Assembly (NCBI GenBank): GCA_021432605.1
Contig: MU271154.1
Location: 124,001-188,000, forward strand
Reading direction: 5' to 3'
DNA length: 64,000 nt
Origin: Coniochaeta sp. PMI_546
Lineage: Eukaryota > Ascomycota > Sordariomycetes > Coniochaetales > Coniochaetaceae
Both the position numbers and the translations under genes were made by a program. Under the pieces are notes generated by a model. It was not told the DNA's origin. It did not search any database and was given only the letters and a program-made list of their open reading frames with translations. Positions 10,334 to 20,824 of this stretch are shown here, one piece after another (positions within the stretch are counted from its first letter, which is position 1; each line of letters opens with the position of its first letter).

Positions 10334-11395
10334 ATGACACAGGGTAACAATCAAGCCTCCAGTACCGAGTGTATTTTTGTCACTGGCGGTTCCGGCTATG
10401 TTGCCTCACATTTGATCCTTCAGCTTCTCGGTGCCGGCCATACCGTACGAACATCTATCCGCACTCCCGCCCGCGAGGAACATGTCCGTGAGAGCCTGCG
10501 AAATGCAGGCTTGGATACCGGTGCGCAAGACCGGCTGTCTTTCTTTGTTGCCGATCTGATGAAAGACGACAACTGGGCGAAAGCGATGCAAGGCTGTATG
10601 TACGTTCACCACGTCGCTTCGCCGTTCCCCTCGTCCATGCCAAAAGATGAAGACGACATCATCCGGCCGGCTCGAGAGGGAACACTTCGGATCCTCAAGA
10701 TTGCCCGCGATTCCGGTATCAAACGAGTCATTGTCACGTCGTCCTTCGCCGCCATCGGCTACGGCTACGAAGAACTACCAGTATTCACGGAGGAGAACTG
10801 GTCGATCCTGGATGGCAAGATTTCCGTACCCGCATACCACAAGAGCAAAACCTTGGCGGAGAAAGCTGCCTGGGACTTCATCGAGAGGGACGGTGGCGAG
10901 CTCGAGCTCACCGTCCTCAACCCCACCGGTATATTCGGACCCATCTTGAGCTCCGACTTCTCGTCATCCATCTCAATCATCCAGGCCATGATGACGGGGA
11001 ACACGCCCGGGTGTCCGCACGTCTCATTCGGGGTGGTCGATGTGCGGGATCTCGCCGACCTTCACATTCGCGCCATGACGAGCAAGGAGGCCAGAGGCCA
11101 GCGGTTCATTGCGACTTGCGACAACGGGCCTGTCGCACTGATCGACATCGCGAATATGATACGGCAGAACAGGCCCGAATTCACTCAGAAGCTCCCCTCC
11201 AGGACGCTGCCGAACATTGTTGTTCGCATCGTCGCCTTGTTCCGCCCTAGCCTCCGCCTTATCCTCCCGGAGCTTGGCGTGGATAAGCAGATCAAGAATG
11301 ACAAGGCCAAGCGAGTATTAGGTTGGAAGCCTAGATCGATTGAGGAATGCATCTTGGACACGGCAGACAGTCTCGTAAGACACGGGGTTGTCTAG
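10334..11395 (+). CDS. NAD(P)-dependent dihydroflavonol 4-reductase-like / epimerase family oxidoreductase
   Basis: Extended short-chain dehydrogenase of the dihydroflavonol 4-reductase / Gre2-like group, 353 aa, intronless. The Rossmann motif FVTGGSGYVASHL is at residues 15-27. The substrate-side segment HHVASPFP follows, then the active-site VTSSFAAIGYG and the catalytic pair YHKSK (YxxxK) near residue 175. The C-terminal VLGWKPRSIEECI is typical of the group. Such enzymes reduce aldehydes, ketones or flavonoid-like carbonyls with NADPH in the cytosol. The start at 10334 is preceded by a TATA-like element. The bZIP regulator follows on the same strand. The substrate is unknown. Confidence 0.9.
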   Translation: MTQGNNQASSTECIFVTGGSGYVASHLILQLLGAGHTVRTSIRTPAREEHVRESLRNAGLDTGAQDRLSFFVADLMKDDNWAKAMQGCMYVHHVASPFPSSMPKDEDDIIRPAREGTLRILKIARDSGIKRVIVTSSFAAIGYGYEELPVFTEENWSILDGKISVPAYHKSKTLAEKAAWDFIERDGGELELTVLNPTGIFGPILSSDFSSSISIIQAMMTGNTPGCPHVSFGVVDVRDLADLHIRAMTSKEARGQRFIATCDNGPVALIDIANMIRQNRPEFTQKLPSRTLPNIVVRIVALFRPSLRLILPELGVDKQIKNDKAKRVLGWKPRSIEECILDTADSLVRHGVV

Positions 11396-11843
11396 ATGTC
11401 GCAGTGGGTGGGCGCGGTATCAGCCAGCAGAATGCGATTTCATCGCCTTATTCGATGAAGGACAAAGACGACTTGCCCTCGTGAGAGCTGCGGCGAATTT
11501 GCTCGTTCAAGTAATACAGGATGGTGGGCATGCTGACAATGTACTAGCCTGATAGAGGATAGCGCCACATTTAGTCTACACATGGGAGCGACAGATTTTG
11601 ATTTGCCGCTCCCGCGTACAAGACTAAGGTAATGTAGGAATAGTAACTTGGTAGTTTTACATCTACTACGCAGTAACTGGCAGCCAGTGCTTCAGTCCAC
11701 TCCGTCGTCTCATCAGCTTCCCGAAACGACAAGGCCATCCGCTACTACACCCTTGATGTAATACGCCATCAAACCTGGTGCCACTGTCTCAGCTAATGAC
11801 AGCACAGCCACCTGAACACGACAAGACTCGGTATCATATGTAA
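11396..11843. other. intergenic, nothing recognised
   Basis: 3' flank of the reductase and promoter of the bZIP gene; no motif stood out. Confidence 0.6.
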
Positions 11844-12805
11844 ATGAAGATGAATAATATGGCAGAAACAGCTTTTGAGTTGGTCCCGACTTCGAGGGAA
11901 GCCGGTGCCGAGCGTCGCTGCTCCCGTCTACCCAGTGCTGCGCTCCGGAGGAAGGAGCAGAATCGCATCAATCAAAGAAACAGCCGTGAGTACAGTAGCA
12001 ATGGGCGTAATTTGTAGTTCTCATTCTGAAAGCAGCCACTAATTAACTTTCGAATGACTCAGGTCAGAGAAAGAGGCAGTCCCAGCTATGCGCGGCACCG
12101 CCATCAAAATGGGTAATTTACACAGCCAACGAAACAGAGTTAGACCACGCATTCCGGCGTTCGGCATTGCAAGAGCCGAGTTCGCCTCAAGACCTGGTTT
12201 TGCGGTCGCGATTCTGCGATCTGGGACCGGCGGAACGCAACGAATTTGTCACCATGTTGCGCCAGCAAGCAGTCGAAGGGGCTACCCAGCAAATACTACG
12301 ATGCGAGAGGCTCTTATCGGTTGCGCAGTACAACATTATTCTCGCCGCAGGCACTAATGCAGCCTCATTGGGCCTCACGATGGAGGCACTGAGTCACGAC
12401 ATACTATCCCCTTTCAACACGCACCGGACACTGGCAGCCAGCCTCCCACCAAGCTTGTGCCCGACGCGCTTGCAGAGGATGATACCTCACCATCCGTGGA
12501 TTGACCTGTTCCCATCGCCGTCTATCAGAGATATCCTCCTCAGACGAATGGGGGAATACAACGAGGATCAGATCTGTAACGATATGTTTAGTTCATGTGG
12601 GGAAAAGGGACAACTCGGCGTGCTTGTTTGGGGTGATCCCGCAGACCTTTCCTCTTACGAGATGTCTGAGGATTTGCTCACCAAGTATCCGTGGCTGATC
12701 AACGACTGCAGCTATGACATTGTTCGGTTCACAAATCACTGGAGAAGGAAGAGGGGAGAAAAACGACTTGTACTACCATTCGAGGTGCTAAGGGAGACAA
12801 CCTAG
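11844..12805 (+). CDS. bZIP transcription factor with C-terminal DUF3425 domain
   Basis: Fungal nuclear regulator of the bZIP-DUF3425 type. Exon 1 (11844-11985) ends inside the basic region. The intron is 11986-12062 (77 nt, branch-like CTAATTAAC), and exon 2 runs 12063-12805, giving 294 aa. Splicing yields RRKEQNRINQRNSRQRKRQS, a basic region with the N-x3-Q-R-x2-R spacing of these factors; a leucine zipper is not evident, as is common in this family. The C-terminal half matches DUF3425: LPPSLCPTRLQRMIPHHPWI, DLFPSPSIRDILL, GVLVWGDP, and a tail with FTNHWRRKRGE. Alternative in-frame starts are at 11850 and 11859. It lies between the reductase and the secreted-protein gene and is a natural candidate regulator of the neighbouring redox genes, but nothing here proves that. 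Confidence 0.88.
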
Positions 12806-12871
12806 ACTTTCGACGATCCCGCAATACCGTTCGAAGACTCATGTCCATATCCATATCATGCTGTTCTCTCG

Positions 12872-13654
12872 TCAAGGTACAGCGACGGTGGTCGTGCAAG
12901 CCGCGGTGGTCGTGAATGGGAACCCGGTCATACACAACTCACAGCCGGACGAGGTGGGACACGGCAGGGTCGATGTCGACGTCGCGACTTGGACGGAGTT
13001 GCAGCCGCACGGAGCAGTGACGAATTCTACAATTACATGTGTCAGCTTCGTTCAGCAGGGACTCTCGGGTGGTTTGTCCTACTATCAATGATGCAGAAGG
13101 CGGAAGTGCAGCTGTACGCACAACTCCGCGTCGGGTACGCGTTCACCGTGACCGTAGCCACACACGAACTAGTCACAGGGCCTGTGGACGAAGAGCTCTT
13201 CGAAGCACTGCTTGATTTGGTTTTCGTCGTCGTCGTCGTCGTCGTCGAGGTGGATGTGGAGGTGGGCTTTGGGCAAGTCGAGGTCGATGACGCAAAGCTG
13301 TAAGCCGTCCCACAACCCGCATGACAACCGGAGCCGCAAGGGAAATTCACAGTCACGGTCGGGATAGGGGTTGGACAGTCACATGGGTTCGACACTGTCG
13401 AGAGTAGGATGCACGCCGGAACGGCACATGAGGGGCAGATGTTCCCGGTCTTTACGATGGTTGGACAATGCGTGTTGGAGGTTGGTGTCGGAGCGGTTGT
13501 GACCGCCAGTTGACCGTCTCCAGCCGGTGCTGCATGGACTTGCCTGGTAGGGTAGACTGTCAGTCCTTTGCAAGAAGCATAGATCAGAGGATAGGGCGTC
13601 TGAAACTTACAGGGTCAGTGCTGCCACGACGAACGAGAGCGAAGACAGATGCAT
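12872..13654 (-). CDS. secreted cysteine-rich Thr/Ser-rich protein, three exons
   Basis: Unrecognised secreted protein, 219 aa. Exons on the minus strand are 13654-13611, 13543-13083 and 13026-12872; introns of 67 and 56 nt have GT-AG ends and keep frame. The first 19 residues (MHLSSLSFVVAALTLQVHA) form a signal peptide with an A-x-A-like cleavage site before APAGDG. The mature part has 20 cysteines. Two cysteine modules of similar pattern (CxxC, C-I, PCxC, then PC...SGC...C ending in an aromatic F-x-F-like segment) flank a low-complexity Thr/Ser/Lys linker; a (GTC)n triplet run at 13227-13249 encodes the Thr tract. This suggests an internal duplication and an extracellular, possibly O-glycosylated, disulfide-bonded protein such as a wall protein or effector. 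No catalytic motif is visible. Confidence 0.75.
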
Positions 13655-13736
13655 TGGTCAAAAGAGAGCAACAGTTTGATTATGGCTCCAAGTTTACGTA
13701 GTTGTCGTTTAGGTTCTTTATTCTGAACAAGACCTT

Positions 13737-13746
13737 GAATATTTAA
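13737..13746 (-). promoter_or_regulatory. TATA-like element of the cysteine-rich secreted protein gene
   Basis: On the minus strand TTAAATATTC lies about 85 bp upstream of the ATG at 13654. Confidence 0.35.
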
Positions 13747-14238
13747 GCTCATATCGTTTGCCAGATTTGATGCGGCAGGCTTGACGGTTCCTCATGGATT
13801 TTGGGGACTCAGCTTTCACCCTCAGCCAGGCGACAAATCAGGACTTCCAGCGCGATCGGGCCGCTCGTGTGCAGATGTCACCCAAGGCGCGTTGGCGAAC
13901 ACGAGCTTACCCCAGAGTCAGAGTTCGGAACGTACGATTGAAGATAGTGTTGCATCGGGAAAGGCTCATACCTAGTCCACACACCAGGCAGACCTTAACC
14001 AAGCTTCGGAGGCCATGCAGCGGTTTCCGCTTGCGGAGAACAGCAGACGGCCTTGACCCTTCCGAGAACCGCAATATTTGGCAACAGCTTCCCCAAACAC
14101 CAAGGCGCATCTTCAGTCGTGCCGACAGAATAGCCTGATAGTCAGACTGCACCGCGGAGAAATCGGGCTGCTAATAATAGCTCTGTGCACTGTCATTAGT
14201 GCTGCTACAGCACATACGCAAATGGTCAAGTCCCCGCA
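13747..14238. other. intergenic, nothing recognised
   Basis: Region between the secreted-protein gene promoter and the 3' end of the oxygenase; no gene or motif recognised. Confidence 0.6.
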
Positions 14239-15439
14239 TTAACGTTCCTGTGGTGCTTGATAGCTGTCCTCGTTGACATATTTCTCGAACACATCGGGAT
14301 AAAACTTCTGGCCATTCGCCCGATGGCTCCTGATCTTTGTACGAAGCTGTGTTTCTCCCCAAGTGTCATACTTGCCATGCAGGAACGCCGAGTCGATCTC
14401 TCTTCCTTCTGAAGGTCCACCCACGTAACCTGAGAAATGCTCCGATAGAGTTCCTACGGCTTCTGTTTTTGTCAAACTGCGTCGAACTCCTTGGAAGAAA
14501 GGGACGCTGTAGCGCTCTGCTGGTCCTGACAGAACTCTGTGCGTCGTTGCCGGACAGACGCCGTTGGTGATGACCTCAAAAGTCTGTCCTATGTTCACGA
14601 CGAATGTCCCAGGTACCGCCGGGGCGTCAATCCAGTCACCGGACTTGCTTAAGACCTGCAACCCGCGCACCTCCGGTGGTGAGGCTTGAAGCAGGAAGGT
14701 CCACCATCCTGAAGAGTCCTTGTGAGGGCCGACGCCTTGGCTGCCGGCCTCACTGCTAGCTGGGTAGTGCACCAGCTTAAGCCGATGCTGCTCCGACAGA
14801 AATTGGTGGAGTGAATGTGGTGGAAGCCAAAGCGCTTCCTCCACCAGGGAGAGAAAAATGCCCCCCAGTGCTGTCATTTCTCGCATGTACTCCTCGACGA
14901 TTGATTGAATATCGGGATATGCACTGGGCCACTAACCATAACTGTGTCAATTAGGCAGGCAGAGCAAACGCACATGTATCGCGCAGTGAATCTAGCACAG
15001 CTGACCTCATGATCAGCGGAAGATAAGACTAGGGCAAACAAACCTGGTTTGGTCCGACAAGACGCTCATACAAAGGGAGGCCCGGATGCCAGATTGGAGC
15101 AAGTTCTGTAGCAAACTCAAACTGCTCTCGTGAATCAGCCTGCCCTGCCGTCATCTCGGACCCGACGGCGCTGTATCCCAGGAAGTGCGGCGAGTTCTCC
15201 AGCGCCACTTCATTCTTCGCCTCCGTGGACAGGCCGAAGAGTACCGGGAGACTGTTGACCAGGGCATTTATGGTGGTCTCTGGGACATTGTGGTTAGAAA
15301 GGTACAGGAATCCGACATCGGTCAGCGCATGGCGCAATTTCTTGAGCACAGCTGGGCGAGTGGCTTGATTCCCAGCAAGACTCAGATCGATGGTTGGGAT
15401 CTCGGTTGGCAGTGACTGTACGCACACAGATTCCGCCAT
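14239..15439 (-). CDS. 2-oxoglutarate/Fe(II)-dependent oxygenase, isopenicillin-N-synthase-like
   Basis: Non-heme iron dioxygenase of the IPNS/DIOX-N plus 2OG-FeII_Oxy type, 362 aa. Exons are 15439-15044 and 14931-14239. The intron is 112 nt with a GTTTGT donor, and splicing joins GPNQ to WPSAYPDIQ, the expected family junction. The N-terminal domain begins IPTIDLSLA with DVGFLYLSNHNV. The iron-binding triad is H202, D204 (HKD) and H263 (THRV), and R272 in RYSVPFF is the 2OG-binding Arg. Family members hydroxylate, desaturate or cyclise small molecules, or oxidise amino acids and gibberellins. It shares a 375-bp divergent promoter with the NmrA-like gene, which suggests co-regulation. ATG 15439 was chosen because it directly precedes the conserved N-terminus; the open frame extends further upstream. 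Confidence 0.9.
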
Positions 15440-15814
15440 GGTCTTCGTCAAGGAAACCCCTTTAATCGTCGAATTGGCACGTTTACTAGTGAAAATAAGG
15501 CTCGAAATGAAAGCAAAATATGACATCACGCCAGGCAATCAGCGTTGGACCCACTTTTGCGCACGACATCGTCGGTGTCAAAACACAATCAAATTAGACC
15601 TAGGCCAGGAACCAGCTTCTTACTCACTGCGGCTCGCATCACACTCCCCGAGGTCAACCACCATCTCCATCTAGACAACACAAATAGTACTCTCTTGTCA
15701 AGATATTCTCTGCTAGTCTCACTGTCTCTTTCTCGCAACAGCGACAGCACCTTCAGCCCCTCCTGTCGATCACGCCTTCAATACCATTTCCATCCTCAAC
15801 GCCAAACCCTCAAC
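15440..15814. promoter_or_regulatory. shared divergent promoter of the oxygenase and NmrA-like genes
   Basis: 375 bp separate two start codons facing outward. The right half is pyrimidine-rich, as in fungal 5' leaders. No specific operator was identified. Confidence 0.45.
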
Positions 15815-16717
15815 ATGGCAATCAAGACAGTCACTCTGGTGGGAGCCAGCGGAAATCTTGGAGGACCAGTGCTCAATGCTCTCGTAGATGCTGGACACTT
15901 CGACGTCACCGTCATCCAACGGCAGTCGTCCAAATCCACTGCCACCCGGGACGTGCCTGTCGTGAGAGTCGCGGATTCCTGGGATGCGGAGGAGCTGAAA
16001 GACAAGCTGAAGGGTCAGGATGCCGTAGTGGCTTGTTTCCCACTCAGGGACACAGCCGAGCACATCCGCCTCGCCGAAGCCGCTGCCGCCGCCGGCGTGA
16101 AGCGCTTCATACCCGCAGACTTCGGGAGTGTAGACGCTCGTAGTTCGTACGCGCGGGAGTTGGTCAAGCTGTTCGAGAGGAAGGTCATGGTGCGAGAGAG
16201 GTTGGAGGCCCTAGCTGCGAAGAGCGGCGGTGCCTTCACTTGGACCAGTCTCGTGGTCGGCCATTTCTTCGACTGGGGCCTGGCCACGGGCTTCCTGCAC
16301 TTCGACTTGAAGAACAGGAAGGCCCAGATCCTCGGTGACGGTACCAAGAAGAGCTCCAACTCGACTCTCGGTCAGGTCGGCAGGGCCGTCGTGCAGGTTC
16401 TTCTGAAGCCCGAGGAGACGAAGAACCGCGTCTTGCTGGTCCAGAGCTTCTGCATATCGCAACTCGACGTCTTACGGTCGCTGGAGAAGGCCACCGGGTC
16501 AAAGTGGACTGCAGAGTATGTGGACATCGATGAGTTCGTCGAGAAACATAAAGCGCAGGCGGATGCCGGTAACAAGGATTCGATCGAAGACTTGGTGTTT
16601 GCTCTCGGGGTCATTGAGGGTAACTGGGAAGAGCATGAGGACTTCGCTATGGAGCTCCTGGGTCTGCAAAACGAGGACTTGGACGAGGTGGTCAAGAAGG
16701 TCGTTGCTGCGGCGTAA
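15815..16717 (+). CDS. NmrA-like / isoflavone-reductase-family NAD(P)-binding protein
   Basis: Atypical short-chain dehydrogenase of the NmrA/isoflavone reductase family, 300 aa, no intron. The dinucleotide motif is VTLVGASGNLGGPVL at the N-terminus, followed by QRQSSKST, where NADP phosphate contacts are expected. FIPADFGSVD and the family segment GHFFDWGL follow. Enzymatic members reduce phenylpropanoid-type substrates; others act as redox sensors. The start at 15815 is preceded by a CAAC context and removes a long non-conserved upstream extension of the open frame. Its divergent partner is a 2OG oxygenase, so a joint role in small-molecule modification is likely but unproven. Confidence 0.9.
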   Translation: MAIKTVTLVGASGNLGGPVLNALVDAGHFDVTVIQRQSSKSTATRDVPVVRVADSWDAEELKDKLKGQDAVVACFPLRDTAEHIRLAEAAAAAGVKRFIPADFGSVDARSSYARELVKLFERKVMVRERLEALAAKSGGAFTWTSLVVGHFFDWGLATGFLHFDLKNRKAQILGDGTKKSSNSTLGQVGRAVVQVLLKPEETKNRVLLVQSFCISQLDVLRSLEKATGSKWTAEYVDIDEFVEKHKAQADAGNKDSIEDLVFALGVIEGNWEEHEDFAMELLGLQNEDLDEVVKKVVAAA

Positions 16718-17331
16718 GAGAGGTATGGCTACTGCGGCCCGGGCTTGGCCTGGCCTCACCGGTGGCGGTGCGTGATGCCCTGGCCTTTGAGTGGGCATCA
16801 GGTAATAACTTCAAAGTAGCGTCAGCTTTGTTGTCGTCAAGTCCTAGGCATATGAATGAAATCCCGTCTAGATACCTATTACTGCATCTCTTTGAAGGCC
16901 ATTACAAGGTTGGCTGCTCCAAGTCTTATGTTTGATTCGTTTGAGATGGGGTTCATGCGATCTCTCGACAGCAGTGTCGCTAAGAAACGAGCGAGGACAA
17001 TTGACGACCGCACATATAGTTTGCGAGATAGGGAACTGGGTTCCGTTGCAGTGCATGAAGCTGTCTGCAACTCCGCAAGGTCAAGTATATAGCAGTGCAA
17101 GGCAAGGAAACCCGAATGTGCTATTATCACTTAGTGATGTGACTACTGCACTACCTATGATGATGAATGACTAGAAATCAAAATCACCGCATAGCCTGAC
17201 CACATCGAGTGAAGAACCCAAATCTCCAGCCAAGCCAAACCTCGTGCTTGCTATTATCCATTATCCATCGCGAGTGAGGAAGGAACGAGCTCATCAGACC
17301 AAGCAAGAGTTCGCGACAGTCCTCATCTCCT
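16718..17331. other. intergenic between convergent genes
   Basis: 3' flanks of the NmrA-like gene and the lysine-rich protein gene; nothing recognised. Confidence 0.6.
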
Positions 17332-18086
17332 TTAAACCTCGCCGTCAGGAGCCTCGTAGGTAGCGACCGTGTCAGCACCCTCGGGACCATCAGAGTCATC
17401 CTCAGCCTTAGGCTCTTGTGCATCCTTCTTAGCCTTGGTGTTGGCCTTGGCAGGCTTAGCCTTCTCCTTCACGGGGGTGTTGTTGACGCCATTCTCATTC
17501 TCCTCGGCAGAGTCATCCTCATCCTTGACCGCGGCAGGAGACTTGACCTTGGGCTTAGGCTTAGCGCGGCTTCGAGCCTTCTTGGTCGGAGTGGCCTCGA
17601 CCTCGATATCATCATCGACAGCCTCGTCCTTGACCACAGCGTCCTTGGCGGGAGTCTTCTTGATGGGAGCCTTGCGCTTCTTGGCGGGTGTCTCGGCCTT
17701 GACGGGACCGTCAGTGGCGGGTGAGTTGGCGAATAGCTTCTTCTTGATCATGCTCCAGGCATTGGAGGCTGAGCGAGGATTGGTCATGCCACAGGCCTCT
17801 GCCAGTTTCTCGTAGTCAATCTGCAGTGCAAGAGGTCAGATTGTCCTATTTCAAAGAATGGTCGTTCTTGCAAGAAGAAAGGTTGGGCCGTGACGGTCGA
17901 AGCCAAGGCGCTGAATAGCACCTGGTGCCACTTGTGACGAACGAAGAAATATGGATGTAGCTGGCTTACCTCTGGCTGTGTCTTCATGGCACCCCAAGCT
18001 TTGGAGAGAATCTCAAGGTCGCGCTGAGTGAGATCGCCAACTTTGGACGGAGCAGCATCCTTCTTTGTGGGGGTAGGAGCGGACAT
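17332..18086 (-). CDS. lysine-rich nuclear protein with an N-terminal Myb/SANT-like domain
   Basis: Protein of 201 aa in two exons (18086-17970, 17820-17332; intron 149 nt, GTAAGC donor). The N-terminal 90 residues contain DLTQRDLEILSKAWGAMK joined by splicing to IDYEKLAEACGM and then SASNAWSMIKKKL, a fungal helix pattern seen in many short Myb/SANT-like or histone-H1-like proteins. The rest is a low-complexity Lys/Pro/Ala/Glu tail with patches such as KKRKAPIKKTPAK and KARSRAKPKPK that can act as nuclear localisation and DNA contacts, ending in an acidic stretch. The likely role is a chromatin-associated protein. The start context CCACAATGTCC fits the fungal consensus. The precise function is unknown. 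Confidence 0.8.
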
Positions 18087-19187
18087 TGTGGCTCAAGATA
18101 ATGGTCTGAATCAATCGTTAGAATGTTGCAGCGAATATTGGTCGACAGCAAAGGTACCAGCGGCTGTGTGATATCGAGAGAACAAATGTCAAACCGAGGC
18201 TTGATAGCTCGCACCACATGAAAAGGAGCTTGACGATGAAGGTGTGAAGGTGGAGAGATGAGTGAGCGAGTGTTGGAAGAGGAAGGTAGAGAAATCAAGA
18301 GCAAAGGACGAGGCGGGATTATGAAGGATTTCCAAGCTTTTTTCGATTTGGTGTGGTGTTTCAAGAGGATGTAAGGTGAGTGAAGTGTGAAATGTTCGAC
18401 TTACCAAAGGCTACTGAAGCTGCGTTCTAAAGATGGTAATAGAGTTGGGAATGAGCAGTGGAGAAAAACAGGAAGATTGCAGATGGTGGAAGAGGATAGC
18501 AGTGGTGATAGAAGCGTGAAGATCAGGTCGGGAATATCAATCGGTGTTGAGAGCCGAGTGAGGCCTTAGTTGGCGGGCAGGATAAGGTACGCAGGCCTCG
18601 TCAATGGGTGACAGACGGGCGATGATGTGAGGCACAATGCAGTCGCTAGGCACTAGGTAGGCTTCATTCACTGGCTGAATAGACAGCCGCCAGGACGAGC
18701 AAGGACCGTCTCATGACATACAGCGGACCCAGGTGGGCACAGGTGAGCTCAAGGTGAACAATAGTAACCACATTCAAAACAGCGACAACACCGAACCGCA
18801 AACACGGCTGATTGTCGCTCCGCTCGTATGCTTCAACTAGTTGCTAGATTCTCTGCGTGGTAGAAGTAGAGGAGATTTCGAAACTTTCTCAATGTTGCAC
18901 CCATGTTGTTCATCCCCTGGTCTCCTGTAACCATGTAAACAATGGAAGGAGCGAAGTGGTCGAGCACGTTGTTGCCATTGGACCAAATTCTCCGAAGCTG
19001 CATGACCCCACCCACATTGATTACCAGGTATCTGTGACACCTGTACGCCCTCCAGATCGAGCAATACGTACCACCGAGCTCAGTCTTCTTTTTTGCAGTC
19101 AAGTTTCCCAGATCTTCGTCCCTCAGACATGGCTCAGTTCTGCCGCTGCAATCTCTTTGTCTCTTCATTTCTATTTCCAGGTTGACA
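18087..19187. other. intergenic, divergent promoters
   Basis: Contains the pyrimidine-rich 5' leader of the minus-strand nuclear protein (about 18200-18400 read on the minus strand) and the promoter of the SDR. No other gene recognised. Confidence 0.6.
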
Positions 19188-20115
19188 ATGCCGGTCAAGA
19201 CAGTTCTCATCACTGGCTGCGGCTCCTCTGGCATTGGCTCTACACTGGCACAGGACTTCCACGTCCGGGGCCACCGTGTGTTTGCGACGGGCCGCTCCGC
19301 CTCTGAGATCGACCCAGCTCTGGCTCGCCTCGGAATCCAAACCCTCGTGCTGGATGTAACATCCGATGAGTCCATCACTGATGCTGTCGAAGTCATTACT
19401 GCGGCTACCGGGAGCCGTCTTGATATTTTGATCAACAACGCTGGCCTGCTTCATATCATGCCCTTCGCAGACACGCCAGTGTCCGATGTACGACGTATAA
19501 TGGAGGTCAACGTCATTGGCGTTTGGGCCGTAACACGAGCTTTTCTGCCACTCCTGCTAGAATCAAAGGGTTTGGTCGCAAATCTAGGCAGCATAAACCA
19601 GGTCTTCTGCCCCCCATTCCTGGCAGCCTACAATGCCTCCAAAGCCGCGATCGAGGCCATGGGTAGGACTCTTCGCAGGGAGCTCGCACCGTTCGGCGTG
19701 AGAGTTGTCACTCTCAAGACTGGCAGTGTGCACAGCCGGCTCTTTGATAATGCTACTTCCACTGTCTTGCCAGAGCATAGTCTGTACGCTCCTTTCAGGG
19801 GCTGGATCGAGGGCAGAGGATTTAGTGCATCGGCAAGGTTCATGGATGTCGAAGACTACGCAAATTCAGTTGTCACAGATCTCTTGAAAAACAACGTGCG
19901 GCCAGTCATCTGGCAGGGTGGACTTGTCTGGATTGCTTGGTTTCTCAGCTGGTTCGGGTGGGAGACCATCATGGTAAGCCACGGCCTTCGCAACACGTTA
20001 TCTACAGACTACATTGCGACTAACCGATTCGTCGTAGGACCAAGCGATCATCAAGGGTAATAACCTACACACACTACGCTATGAGAGCTCGACCGGAAGA
20101 CCCAAGATGGCGTGA
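19188..20115 (+). CDS. short-chain dehydrogenase, AYR1-like (1-acyl-DHAP reductase family)
   Basis: Classical SDR most like fungal Ayr1, the NADPH-dependent 1-acyl-dihydroxyacetone-phosphate reductase of lipid droplets and ER. The motif ITGCGSSGIGSTLAQDF binds cofactor; DVTSDESI, LINNAG and the catalytic Ser, YNASK (Tyr and Lys) follow in order. A hydrophobic segment WIAWFLSWFGW near the C-terminus fits membrane attachment. A 64-nt intron (19974-20037) was placed because it turns the tail into ETIMDQAIIKG, similar to Ayr1-type ends; the alternative is read-through to a stop at 20060. Exons are 19188-19973 and 20038-20115, 287 aa. Such SDRs also occur in secondary-metabolite pathways, so the lipid role is only one option. 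Confidence 0.85.
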
Positions 20116-20824
20116 GACTTGGTTCGAGCACCACATACTTTCACGGGGTGGTGTTCACACCGTAGTGACAGAAATTGGCCGACAGTTTTTCGACCGCTCC
20201 AGTCTTCTGTGTTCCTTGACTCGCCCTCAGCGATAGTGAACATCTTTATGGCATACTCATATAAATACTCAATGATCTACGACCATATGCGGTCTCTTCG
20301 AATTCATTAGTCATGCCCCCAAGCCGCGAAGTGTAATCCTTACTACTCTTTAGCTTTGCGCCAATTTCGCTCCGGTTACGTTGCCTCACTCCCAAGAGAT
20401 ACTTCATGTATCGATGAGCCTAAGTAGTCACTACCGTCCAGCCGCAGCCGAGCACTCATGGAAAGACTGTGTCTGCTGCAATCGCCGAATCTTGCTCATA
20501 CTGTGATAGGGTTCTGCAATGAGAGATGTGACGGTCTCGCAGTACACGGCCAGAGGTGCACCCCAGCCTCCTGAACCGTTATTCTCTTTCCCAATATCAC
20601 GCAGCGTGGCCGGGACATTCAGTCACAACGACCAATCCTCGGTAGGTAGGCAACGGCGTATTTGGCGCGCCCAATCGCCATGGTACGCTTGAACCCTTCA
20701 GATTGCCTCAAAGCCATGATACTAATTGCCTCCGCACCAATCTGGGACAGTTCGCCCGGAAGTACCACCCTCGAGTGTGAGACAACATGAATAGCCATCA
20801 CAGTGCAAACGTCAATCCACTATC
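20116..20824. other. intergenic between convergent genes, nothing recognised
   Basis: 3' flanks of the SDR and the monooxygenase; only short open frames. Confidence 0.6.

Noticed and set aside
16015-16359. Minus-strand frames antisense to the NmrA-like gene
   Set aside because: GC-rich third-position shadows of a clearly conserved plus-strand gene.
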